A stretch of 16,497 nt of DNA. Source: Synergistaceae bacterium (GTDB taxonomy: Bacteria; Synergistota; Synergistia; Synergistales; Aminobacteriaceae). Numbering within the stretch: the first letter of the stretch is position 1; every line of letters starts with the position of its first letter. Position numbers and translations under genes: made by a program. The notes under the pieces are model-generated. The model was not told where the DNA came from. It did no database searches and worked only from the letters and a program-made list of their open reading frames with translations. The stretch lies in assembly GCA_031289165.1 (NCBI GenBank), contig JAITPZ010000038.1, forward strand, positions 1-16,497, read 5' to 3'. Positions 8,001 through 14,404 of this stretch are shown piece by piece.

Positions 8001-8224
8001 TTCTGCATGGACTGCCCCAATGAGAACAGCGCGATCTCCATTTCCCGAAATTTCAGGTTGACGATGGCCTCGGCGGTGCTCAAAACCTTCTCCGCGTTCG
8101 AATAAATCTCCTGCTGAACGATACGGGCCACAGAAAAATAGCTCGCGAGCCCCATCAGCAAAAAAGCGAGAAATATAAACATCAGTTGAGCCCTGTTCGC
8201 GCGTATGGCCGCGATAATTTTCAC
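5099..8224 (-). CDS. Hybrid sensor histidine kinase: dCache, HisKA, HATPase, REC, HPt
   Basis: This protein has 1041 residues and a GTG start. Order: membrane helix (14-34); extracytoplasmic dCache sensor (about 40-280, with PTERPWYAAA near 133 and FTTPYVD at 151); second helix (286-308); HisKA with phospho-accepting H332 in SHEIRTPLN; HATPase with N447/N451, the DSGIGI loop at 483 and GSGLGL at 513; a degenerate receiver-like segment (about 566-680); a full receiver (691-812) with D697/D698, acceptor D741, T775 and K797; and HPt with H897 in HAVKGAARSIG. The C-terminus (about 960-1041) is an extra helical piece. All residues for a His-Asp-His relay of BarA type are present; the final partner could be the regulator at 9771. 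It begins 18 bases after the glycogen-synthase stop, so the two are probably co-transcribed. The ligand is unknown; dCache domains often bind amino acids or other small metabolites. Confidence 0.93.
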   Translation of the reverse strand: MKIIAAIRANRAQLMFIFLAFLLMGLASYFSVARIVQQEIYSNAEKVLSTAEAIVNLKFREMEIALFSLGQSMQNRLAMRESHEQIETYLTELTHRLSEESSDGIAGFLGLYGFFGGEFFNGSEWTPPRDYDPTERPWYAAALEAGGEVAFTTPYVDVRSGRVIISASMVLQNPRGIVALDLDTVGISRYVASLQSAEGGYGMLIGRDMTLIAHPDEEYFGKPFEQFSEAHSDIARSMKAGENVIPVRHLQTAYRAEVVAFFRRIRNGWYLGIATPVGNYYRDVHLMAAIQILLGSVFMVVLSYFLVRLSIDRMRSDEENRSKSSFLARMSHEIRTPLNSILGMSELVMQKSLSPEVHEYISIIRQSGSSLLSIINDILDFSKIESGQMTMDTRSYFFASLMNDMINVIRVRLMDKDKPLDFFVRVDSDIPAQLIGDNVRLRQIVVNLLTNAIKYTPRGFISLDVEKRVIGAGKIELIFRVSDSGIGIKKEDMNKLFTDFSRLNIEHSHHIEGSGLGLSIANTYCRLMDGRVTVSSEYGEGSVFTATVVQSFENDEKLAVVHRAAQKRVLLYEERALHIQSIVRTMMRLGVRVKRAKSLEDFIEGLKGSYYDHAFISSRHAMECIDALGDYSMQTQLVVMVELGDAFAFRDVGCILLPVYSVSLANALNGVFEHISSRLPNARAHFMAPDAKILIVDDISSNLRVAKELVSHYGATVETCSSGEAAIELVRNNNYDLVFMDHMMPGMDGLEATSRIRDLEKNEVYYTKLPIIALTANALSGQREMFLEKGMDDFLPKPIDMQQLEYILRKWIPEEKQIPMEKDAEEPQTMENSKPLQAKVLDIPGVDTLWGIKNTGGTVEVYCDILRSFCVDADEKGLQIEKSEKDGDIRLYGICVHAVKGAARSIGAFDLGDFAMQLEEAAMNGEREVIRDRTGELLHGLREITEGICAALHEDADADVPDNRAERAALQLETLQVALVGMDIETVNEMLIKYAGMKLSAGTKTAVSEIEQHILMFEYDTAVEKISFFLQRNPAKQETKT

Positions 8225-8242
8225 CGGAGGCCCCCCGCGGTT

Positions 8243-9667
8243 CTACTGAAGTTTCATGGCGTCATCGTACAGATTCATGTACTCTTTTGCCGGAGCCGTC
8301 CAGCCTCTGTCGCATTCCATGCAGCGCCGCACCAGTTTCCGCCACGCCTCGGGATCCCCGTACGCGTCCCTCCCCCGCAGACACGCGTCGCGCATTTCGT
8401 CCGCGTTGTAGGAGGTAAACGTGAAGCCGTTGCCCGTGTCGTTGTCGACGTTCACGATCGTGTCGCGTAAACCGCCGGTCTCCCGCACAACGGGAACCGA
8501 TCCGTAGCGCAGCGCCAGCATCTGAGCGAGGCCGCAGGGCTCCGTCCTGCTGGGCATCAGGAACATGTCGCTGCCCGCGTACACTTTGCGCGCCAGCTTC
8601 GGCGACGTTTCGACCTTCACGGCGAACCGCCCGGCGTGCCTGGCGGCGACTTCCTCGAAGAACCGCTCGTAGTGCCCTTCGCCCCTGCCGAGCACCGCGA
8701 ACTGAAATCCGTCGTCCGTGAGCTGGTCGGCCATGTAGAGCAAAAGGTCCAGCCCCTTCTGAAACTCGAAGGGCGTGACCATCCCGATAAGCGGAGCGTC
8801 CTCCTTCGCCAGCCCGAAGATGTCCTTCAGGTTTTTTTTGCACAGGGCCCTGCCGCGCTCGAAATTCGAGGCGTCGTATCGGGATATGATATCGGCGTCG
8901 GTCGCCGGATTGTATTCCTTCACGTCCATGCCGTTCAGTATGCCGCGGAGTTTGTCCCGCTTCCCCCGCAGAAAGTCATAGAGACCGTGACCGTACCAGG
9001 GGTCGGTGATCTCCTCCGCGTACGTCGGCGACAGGGTGTTGATCAGGTCGGACGTCTCCAGTGCGCCTTTCGTGTAGTTCACGATGCCGTCGAACTCGAC
9101 GATATGAAAGTTCTCGCGCGCGATGCCGACCGTCTCCTCCAGCGTTTCGGGGCCGTACTGCCCCTGATACTGCAGGTCGTGGATGGTGAAAATCGTCCTT
9201 ACGCGGGAGAGCTTCTCGTGATGCCTGTAGTACAGATTCAGATAGACCGGCACGAGCGCCGTCTGCCAGTCGTTGCAGTGAATGACGTCGGGCGCGAAAT
9301 CCATGTGAAGGAGCGCCTCCGGAACGGCCCGGGAAAGGTACGCGAAACGCTCGTTGTCGTCGTAAAACCCGTACATTTTCTCTCTTCTGAAGTAATACTC
9401 GTTATCGATAAAATAGAAACGGACGTTCCTGACGTCGACCTCGAAGAGCCCGCAGTACTGACTCCGCCAGCCCACGGGGACGGTGAAACCGGCGACGTAT
9501 CCGAGGTGTTCCCGCAGACCGGGGTTGACGTGATCGTAAAGAGGCAGAATCACACGGACGTCGACGCCCGCCTGCCGCAGCGCCACCGGCAGGGCGCCGG
9601 CCATTTCCCCAAGGTCCCCCGACGCGAAAAACGGGTACGCCTCGCCCGACACAAACAAAACATTCAT
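8243..9667 (-). CDS. glgA: GT5 glycogen/starch synthase family protein with altered donor site
   Basis: This protein has 474 residues, close to the 477 of E. coli GlgA. ATG 9667-9665 is chosen because GAGGGAG lies about 5 bases upstream and MNVLFVSGEAYPF aligns with the family start; an in-frame extension to 9730 is unlikely. GlgA adds glucose from ADP-glucose to a growing alpha-1,4-glucan in the cytoplasm. Both Rossmann halves are seen: NDWQTALVP (132-140), IHDLQYQG with H163, NTLSPTYAEEI, ILNGMDVKEYNP, QKGLDL with K304, and RTEPCGLAQM with E376, then RETGGLRDT. Three sites differ from E. coli: the KTGG donor loop is ASGD (A15, D18), and the arginine before the catalytic lysine is proline (P299). 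It lies between an HD-GYP regulator and a sensor kinase gene. Family membership is certain; activity and donor are less so. Confidence 0.88.
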   Translation of the reverse strand: MNVLFVSGEAYPFFASGDLGEMAGALPVALRQAGVDVRVILPLYDHVNPGLREHLGYVAGFTVPVGWRSQYCGLFEVDVRNVRFYFIDNEYYFRREKMYGFYDDNERFAYLSRAVPEALLHMDFAPDVIHCNDWQTALVPVYLNLYYRHHEKLSRVRTIFTIHDLQYQGQYGPETLEETVGIARENFHIVEFDGIVNYTKGALETSDLINTLSPTYAEEITDPWYGHGLYDFLRGKRDKLRGILNGMDVKEYNPATDADIISRYDASNFERGRALCKKNLKDIFGLAKEDAPLIGMVTPFEFQKGLDLLLYMADQLTDDGFQFAVLGRGEGHYERFFEEVAARHAGRFAVKVETSPKLARKVYAGSDMFLMPSRTEPCGLAQMLALRYGSVPVVRETGGLRDTIVNVDNDTGNGFTFTSYNADEMRDACLRGRDAYGDPEAWRKLVRRCMECDRGWTAPAKEYMNLYDDAMKLQ

Positions 9668-9770
9668 GGAATCTCCCTCTCCGTGAAAAATTTTCGATCG
9701 CGGGACTCGATCAGGCACGGCGGAACGCACGCGCGATTCCTGTTATCGAAGCGACCCATCGATTATTCGG

Positions 9771-10850
9771 TTATTGAAAGGAGTCGTGCGACGCGAGGAA
9801 AACGTCGATCAGCTCGGGGTCGAAGTGAGATCCGCTCTCGTTTTCTATTATCTGAACCGCCTGCTGATGCGTGAAGGCCTCCTTGTAGGGCCTGCTCGAA
9901 ACCAGGGCGTCGTAAACGTCGGCGATCGCCATCAGCCTGCCCTGGAGAGGGATGCCGGACCCGGCGATCCCCCTGGGGTAGCCGGTCCCGTCCCATTTTT
10001 CGTGGTGGGTTCCCGCCATGATCCTGGCGTGCGTGAGAAACATGCTCTCCCTCGCGCTCTGCTGAATTTTCTCGATGACGGTCTCCCCGAACGTGGTGTG
10101 CTTCTTCATCTCCTCGAACTCCTCGCCGGTGAGCTTTCCCGGTTTCAGGAGTATGCTGTCCCTGATGGCGATCTTCCCCACGTCGTGAAGCTGAGCGGAC
10201 TGCAGGAATAAATCGATATCCCACGTCGCGAGGATGTCGCCGTAGACGTTTCTGCCCAGCATCTCGTCCACGAAGCGGGTCAGAAAATGCTCCGTGCGCT
10301 CCACGTGGCTTCCCGTCACGTCGTCGCGATATTCCACAAGGTTGCTCATCGTCGCCAGAACCGCTTTTTGCAGCTCCAGAATGGAGCCGGTCTTTTGCTT
10401 CACCATCTCCATGAGGTTGTCGTTCAGGTTTTGAAGCTCCTGCTTTTGGGTCTCCAGCAGCATATGGATCTCGACCCGCTTCAGCAGCAATTGAGGGGAG
10501 AACGGTTTGGCGATGTAATCGACGGCCCCCAGAGAAAGCCCCTCCAGCTCGCTGTCGGCGTCGGACTGAGACGTGAGAAATATGACGGGGATGTCCACGG
10601 TCCGCGGGTCTTTTTTCAATATCTCTATCGCCTCGTAGCCGCTCGTTTCGGGCATGAGGATATCCAGCAAAATGAGGTTCGGCAGCGTGCGCTCGAGAAA
10701 CTGAAACATCTTCTCCACGCTCGGCATCGTAAACACATCATACCTGTTCATCAGGGTATTTCGGGCCAATTTCAGAATGATCGGGGAATCATCCACAAGA
10801 ACAATTTTTTTGCGTTCGCCGGGCATAGTCACGCTCTTCGGTCCCTCCAT
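9771..10850 (-). CDS. Response regulator with HD-GYP c-di-GMP phosphodiesterase output
   Basis: This protein has 359 residues, starting at ATG 10850-10848, which has GGAG five bases upstream; the same frame reaches a GTG at 10883 with a poorer site. An N-terminal receiver (about 14-130) carries the acidic pair D20/D21, acceptor D63 in LLDILMP, T93 and K115. A helical linker (about 130-165) follows, then an HD-GYP domain (about 165-355) with HDVGK at 222-226, H251 in HTTFGE, HHEKWDGTGYP at 282-292 and DVYDAL at 311. All catalytic and metal-binding residues of the family are present, so it should hydrolyse c-di-GMP under control of phosphorylation. A likely donor is the hybrid kinase two genes downstream. 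The glycogen-synthase gene starts 103 bases after the stop, on the same strand. Confidence 0.93.
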   Translation of the reverse strand: MEGPKSVTMPGERKKIVLVDDSPIILKLARNTLMNRYDVFTMPSVEKMFQFLERTLPNLILLDILMPETSGYEAIEILKKDPRTVDIPVIFLTSQSDADSELEGLSLGAVDYIAKPFSPQLLLKRVEIHMLLETQKQELQNLNDNLMEMVKQKTGSILELQKAVLATMSNLVEYRDDVTGSHVERTEHFLTRFVDEMLGRNVYGDILATWDIDLFLQSAQLHDVGKIAIRDSILLKPGKLTGEEFEEMKKHTTFGETVIEKIQQSARESMFLTHARIMAGTHHEKWDGTGYPRGIAGSGIPLQGRLMAIADVYDALVSSRPYKEAFTHQQAVQIIENESGSHFDPELIDVFLASHDSFQ

Positions 10851-10931
10851 GTCAACTCCGTCACCGCGCCTCTTCAAAGGCACGCTGCATTCTCTGAAAT
10901 CCGATTGTCGATTGCATAAGGCTCGACCCCT

Positions 10932-10959
10932 ATTCTACGCCTGACCTTTCAAAATACAA
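10932..10959 (-). promoter_or_regulatory. Possible promoter of the regulator-glgA-kinase unit
   Basis: On the minus strand TTGTAT (10959-10954) and TAGAAT (10937-10932) stand 16 bases apart, in the gap of 140 bases between the UxaA stop and the regulator start. The -10 box matches the consensus at five of six positions, the -35 box at only three, so this is a candidate only. It would produce a leader of about 75 bases. Confidence 0.35.
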
Positions 10960-10990
10960 GTGCGCGCCAGGGGAGTCCGAAATATCCCCG

Positions 10991-12154
10991 CTACTGAGTG
11001 GGGCCGATGCGGTTTATGGCGAAACTGCCGTAGCCGAGATCCTCGCTCTTCGTGGACCTGCCGGAGGCGACCTTCAGCATCTCGTCGAAAAGCTCCCCGC
11101 CGATTTCGTCGATGGTCTTTTTCCCCTCGATGATCGGGCCGGCGTCGGCGTCCATGTTGTCGCGCATACGCTCGAACGTCGGGGAGTTGGAACAGACCTT
11201 GATCACGGGGGCTATCGGACAGCCCGTACAGGTGCCGCGTCCTGTCGTGAAGAAGATCACCTGAGCGCCGCCCGCCACCATGCCCGTGATGGACTCGATG
11301 TCGTGCCCCGGAGTGTCCATGAAGATCAGGCCGCGCCGCGTCGGGCGCTCGGAGAAACCGAGGATTTCCTGCAGCGGCGCCTCCAGCCCGGCCTTGCTGA
11401 TGCAGCCGAGAGATTTTTCCTCGAGCGTCGTCAGGCCGCCCTGGCGGTTGCCCGGCGTCGGGTTCGCCAGCCGGATGTCCACGCCGTCGGCAAGGGCCCC
11501 CTCCTCGGCGCGCCGCACGACCGCGAACAGGCGCTCCGCCACCTCGGGACTCGCCGCGCGGCGCGCAAGGAGGTGTTCGGCGCCGATCATTTCCTGCGTT
11601 TCCGACAAAATCGACGTCCCCCCCGCGCGAATCAGCCGGTCGGAGGCGTTGCCCACGGCGGGATTCGCCGACAGCCCCGACCAGGCGTCGGACCCTCCGC
11701 ACTCCAGCCCCAGAATCAGCTTCGAGATCGGGTGTTCCTCCCGACGCATCAGGGAAAGCTCCGCCAGCATCTCGCGTCCGATCCTCACGCCCCTGGCGAT
11801 GGCGTTGAGGGTCCCCCCTTCTTCCTGAATGGACAGGTAAACGACGGGCTTCGCCGTCATCTTCGCGATCTCGTCGGCGACGTCCTTCGCCTGTATCGTC
11901 TCGCACCCCAGCCCGACGACGATGCAGGCCGCGACGTTCGGGTTCGCGCCGAAGCCGACGAGGGTCCGCTTCGTCTGCGCGGAGTCGCTGGGAAGCTGCG
12001 CGCAGCCGTGCTGATGCGTCACGTACACCGCGCCGTTGAGCTGCAGGGCGATACGCGCGGCCACGTCGCTGGCACAGACCACGGAGGGCAGCACCAGCAG
12101 ATGATTTCGCACCCCGACGCCGCCATCCGGTCTCGTGTATCCCATAAAATTCAT
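10991..12154 (-). CDS. UxaA/SuyB-type hydro-lyase, large catalytic subunit
   Basis: This protein has 387 residues, the length of stand-alone large subunits in the altronate dehydratase / sulfolactate sulfo-lyase / galactarate dehydratase family. Family motifs in order: HQHGCAQ (47-53), GLGCE with C84, LECGGSDAWSGLSANPAVG (150-168), NPTPGNRQGGLTTLEEK, FMDTPGHDIES (279-288), TGRGTCTGCP with C309 and C312, and PVIKVCSN. These enzymes use a bound metal, usually iron, to eliminate water or sulfite from sugar acids or 3-sulfolactate. The ATG at 12154 overlaps the stop of the small-subunit gene in an ATGA junction, which indicates coupled translation. The same frame extends upstream to 12466, but that part overlaps the SAF gene and is not protein-like. 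The substrate cannot be read from the sequence; no uronate or sulfonate genes are adjacent. Confidence 0.9.
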   Translation of the reverse strand: MNFMGYTRPDGGVGVRNHLLVLPSVVCASDVAARIALQLNGAVYVTHQHGCAQLPSDSAQTKRTLVGFGANPNVAACIVVGLGCETIQAKDVADEIAKMTAKPVVYLSIQEEGGTLNAIARGVRIGREMLAELSLMRREEHPISKLILGLECGGSDAWSGLSANPAVGNASDRLIRAGGTSILSETQEMIGAEHLLARRAASPEVAERLFAVVRRAEEGALADGVDIRLANPTPGNRQGGLTTLEEKSLGCISKAGLEAPLQEILGFSERPTRRGLIFMDTPGHDIESITGMVAGGAQVIFFTTGRGTCTGCPIAPVIKVCSNSPTFERMRDNMDADAGPIIEGKKTIDEIGGELFDEMLKVASGRSTKSEDLGYGSFAINRIGPTQ

Positions 12155-12441
12155 CGTTTGTCCCCCCTGCCGCGCAGCCCTTCGAGGTTGTGAACGTGGA
12201 CGTGCGCGCCCTTCGAAATATCCTCCGAAGCCGCGCCGATCACCTCGCCGTACTTGATCACGCTTTCGCCCGCCCTGAAATCGCGCAGCGCGATCTTGTG
12301 CCCGGCGGGAATCGCCGTCACGGCCGTCAGCGCCAACGTCCCGGACCGCCGCTGCATTGTTACGGTCTCGCCCGGCGCGATGTCGCAAACGACCGACGCG
12401 ACGTCGTCCTTCTCCGTCACGCTGTGCGCGTTGAATGTCAT
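12151..12441 (-). CDS. SAF-domain small subunit of UxaA/SuyA-type hydro-lyase
   Basis: This protein has 96 residues and starts at ATG 12441, with AGGGGGTG about 8 bases upstream; a TTG directly before it is disregarded. It is a single SAF domain. The typical family signature fills the second half: IPAGHKIALRDF, then KYGEVIG, then KGAHVHVHNLEG. In E. coli altronate and galactarate dehydratases this domain is fused to the catalytic chain, while SuyAB and many anaerobe homologues keep two genes as here. The domain may help substrate or metal binding at the active site. The stop overlaps the start of the large-subunit gene by four bases. The upstream gap of 88 bases to the UPF0104 gene is AT-rich and could hold a separate promoter, although no clear -35/-10 pair was found. 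Confidence 0.88.
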   Translation of the reverse strand: MTFNAHSVTEKDDVASVVCDIAPGETVTMQRRSGTLALTAVTAIPAGHKIALRDFRAGESVIKYGEVIGAASEDISKGAHVHVHNLEGLRGRGDKR

Positions 12442-12529
12442 CAAAACGCCACCCCCTGAAATTCAATCACATGAAAATTTAAACTTTGAAAATTTTCGAA
12501 AACACCGCCAGGGATTTCCCAGGGGGTTT

Positions 12530-13477
12530 TCAATCTTCTTTCGCGCTGTTTGGAAACGCCATGAAGATGAGACCGCCGACCAGCGTCACGGGGACGAACT
12601 GGGCCATGTGCGAGAAGAGCGTAATGGCCAGCGCCGCGTCGGTCTCGACCCCGAAGTTTTTCAGCGCCGTCAGGGTGACGGCCTCGTAGACGCCGATCGC
12701 GCCGGGAGAGGAGGGAAGCAGCATTCCCAGGCCGCTGATGGCAAAAACGGTGAGCGTCACGCCCCAGGGCAGCTCCAGTCCCGCGACCGCGTTGAGGCAG
12801 AGATACATCTGCAGGCTGTAGAAGGACCAGAGCGTCAGAGACGTAACGGTCAGCCAGACGAGCGTTCCCGGCGACATGTTGTCGAGCACGCCTGAAAGCG
12901 CCTGAGAGACGAAACGGCGCAGCCCGTCGCCGCCGAAAGCACCGAAAAAACCCGCGAAACGCTCCGCCAGCTCCGAACGCAGGCGAAAAAGCGCAAGAAG
13001 CCCCCAGCCCCCCGCGAGACAGGCCAGAAAGGCGAACACCGCCCCCCGCCTGCCGAACTCCCACAAAAAACGAAGGCTCAGGAGCGCCAGGACGTTGACG
13101 TCGAAAAAACGCTCCATGAATACAATCCCGAGCGCTTTCTGGAACGTGAGGCCGTTGGCGCGTCCCATCCACGCGGCCTTTGCTATCTCACCGGCCTTGG
13201 CGGGCAGGACGTTGTTCACCCCGAGCCCCACCAACGTGGCGGCGAAGGTCGACCGAAAGGACATCGGAGGCGTCGCCATGCGCGACAGTCTCAGTCCCAT
13301 CAGGGCGTACGCGACGAAGGAGACGGCGACGACCGTGAGCATCGGCAAAAGCGGATATTTTCCCAGAAGAGCTCCAGGGGCGGCAAAGGGAACATCCCAA
13401 AAGACGTAGACCAGGCAGAGTATGGAGACTCCGTACCTGATGACAGGCCACAAAAAACGCCCCAACCGCTCCCGCAT
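12530..13477 (-). CDS. UPF0104 / lysylphosphatidylglycerol-synthase-TM family membrane protein
   Basis: This integral membrane protein has 315 residues with about eight hydrophobic helices. The ATG at 13477 overlaps the EamA stop as TAATG, implying coupled translation. The family pattern is visible in GLGVNNVLPAKAGEIAKAAW (the N-x-x-x-P-x-x-x-G-E motif, about residues 88-107), in FMERFFDV, and in LPSSPGAIGVYEA near residue 255. The family includes the flippase-like membrane half of MprF and stand-alone proteins near glycolipid and isoprenoid genes; proposed roles are lipid flipping or envelope glycosyl-lipid handling. There is no soluble lysyl-transferase half, so lysyl-phosphatidylglycerol synthesis is not suggested. 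It is the third gene of the flavodiiron run. Substrate and direction are unknown. Confidence 0.82.
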   Translation of the reverse strand: MRERLGRFLWPVIRYGVSILCLVYVFWDVPFAAPGALLGKYPLLPMLTVVAVSFVAYALMGLRLSRMATPPMSFRSTFAATLVGLGVNNVLPAKAGEIAKAAWMGRANGLTFQKALGIVFMERFFDVNVLALLSLRFLWEFGRRGAVFAFLACLAGGWGLLALFRLRSELAERFAGFFGAFGGDGLRRFVSQALSGVLDNMSPGTLVWLTVTSLTLWSFYSLQMYLCLNAVAGLELPWGVTLTVFAISGLGMLLPSSPGAIGVYEAVTLTALKNFGVETDAALAITLFSHMAQFVPVTLVGGLIFMAFPNSAKED

Positions 13478-14391
13478 TACGCTGTTGCCCGTTCGGCGCC
13501 GCACGTCCCCAGCACCAGGGCGATCAGGATGACGACGCTGCCGATGACCTCCCCGGCTGTGGGAACGGCCCCAAGCGCCAGGGCCGCCAGGACGACGGCC
13601 GTGACCATTTCGAAGGAGGCCAGCATACTGGCCGTCGCGGCGCTGATGTAGCGCAGGCCGAGGTTGTAGGCCCCGTAGGCCAGAAGCGTGCAGACGAGCC
13701 CCATGTAGGCCAGGATCAGCCACGAGGCGGGCGTCACGTCAGGGACGTCGCTCCAGCCCGTCGTCAGGCTCTTATAGAGCGCGATCCACACAAAACCAAA
13801 AATCTGCGCCCAGGAAAAAAGGGTTTCGGTCGGCATCCAATTCTTCCGCGCGTTTTTGCGCGCGACCAGGGACTGTATCGTCATGCCCAGCATGGACAGC
13901 ACGGCCGCGAGCACCCCCTCCAGGGGAAAAGAGGCATGAAAAGAAACTCCGGCATTTCCCTTCCCCGTCAGCGCCGTCATGGAGGCAACGCCGGAAAGGA
14001 GCAGCAGACAGGAAAAGACCTGCATCCCGGAGGGGCGCTCCCGCAGGATGAAGACGCCGAGGATCGTCGTGAAAAGCGGAAACGTGTAGAAGATGACCTC
14101 GCTCGTCGCCACGGAAAGCCGGCTCAGGGCGATGGTAAACCCCGCGTACATGAACCCCGCCGTCGCGCCGCCGTAAAAAAACAGCCAGAGAAAGTCGCGC
14201 GGGGCGACCCTGAGAAGGCGCGGGGTTCGGGTGCCCAGCCAGAGGACGCACCCCAGGGCGGCCAGCCCCGCGCGGACAACGGCGACCGTCGCCGGTTGAA
14301 TCCAGGTGACGCCGCTGGTGACGACGACCAGCGTTCCCCAGAGAAACGCGCCGAACAGGACGAGAAGGGAGCCCCGGATTTGGTCGGACAA
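13477..14391 (-). CDS. EamA family transporter (drug/metabolite superfamily)
   Basis: This protein has 304 residues with ten predicted helices in two related halves (about 5-140 and 150-297), the standard DMT layout. The first half begins with LVLFGAFLWGTLVVVTSG; the second contains TPASWLILAYMGLVCTLLAYGAYNLGL followed by ASMLASFEMVTAVVLAALALG, which is the usual EamA ending. The start is a TTG at 14391, supported by AAGGA five bases upstream and by the fit to the first helix. The gap to the flavodiiron stop is 13 bases, and the stop overlaps the next gene by one base. Members export amino acids, nucleosides or other small metabolites, and the cargo cannot be predicted from sequence alone. 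Confidence 0.88.
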   Translation of the reverse strand: MSDQIRGSLLVLFGAFLWGTLVVVTSGVTWIQPATVAVVRAGLAALGCVLWLGTRTPRLLRVAPRDFLWLFFYGGATAGFMYAGFTIALSRLSVATSEVIFYTFPLFTTILGVFILRERPSGMQVFSCLLLLSGVASMTALTGKGNAGVSFHASFPLEGVLAAVLSMLGMTIQSLVARKNARKNWMPTETLFSWAQIFGFVWIALYKSLTTGWSDVPDVTPASWLILAYMGLVCTLLAYGAYNLGLRYISAATASMLASFEMVTAVVLAALALGAVPTAGEVIGSVVILIALVLGTCGAERATA

Positions 14392-14404
14392 CGGATTCCT
14401 TCCC

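Noticed and set aside
9668..9730. Extension of the glycogen synthase to 9730
   Set aside because: The ribosome site and family alignment both support ATG 9667.
8636..9874. Open frame of 412 codons on the plus strand
   Set aside because: It is antisense to the glycogen-synthase gene and crosses the intergenic region; the product shows no recognisable motif.
10968..10990. Possible terminator after the UxaA large subunit
   Set aside because: Only a five-base GGGGA/TCCCC stem with a ten-base loop and no T-run is available on the minus strand.
11303..12193. Plus-strand frame of 296 codons
   Set aside because: It is antisense to the UxaA large subunit and lacks protein-like composition.
12155..12466. 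N-terminal extension of the UxaA large subunit to 12466
   Set aside because: The added residues are dominated by R, G, D and A without pattern and overlap the SAF-domain gene in another frame; the ATG at 12154 fits the family start and the ATGA junction.
12481..12529. Possible terminator after the UPF0104 gene
   Set aside because: The CCCTGG repeats here are mostly direct rather than inverted, so no stable stem with a T-run can be drawn.
13478..13723. N-terminal extension of the UPF0104 protein to 13723
   Set aside because: It overlaps the EamA gene and reads as low-quality sequence; ATG 13477 gives a normal family N-terminus.
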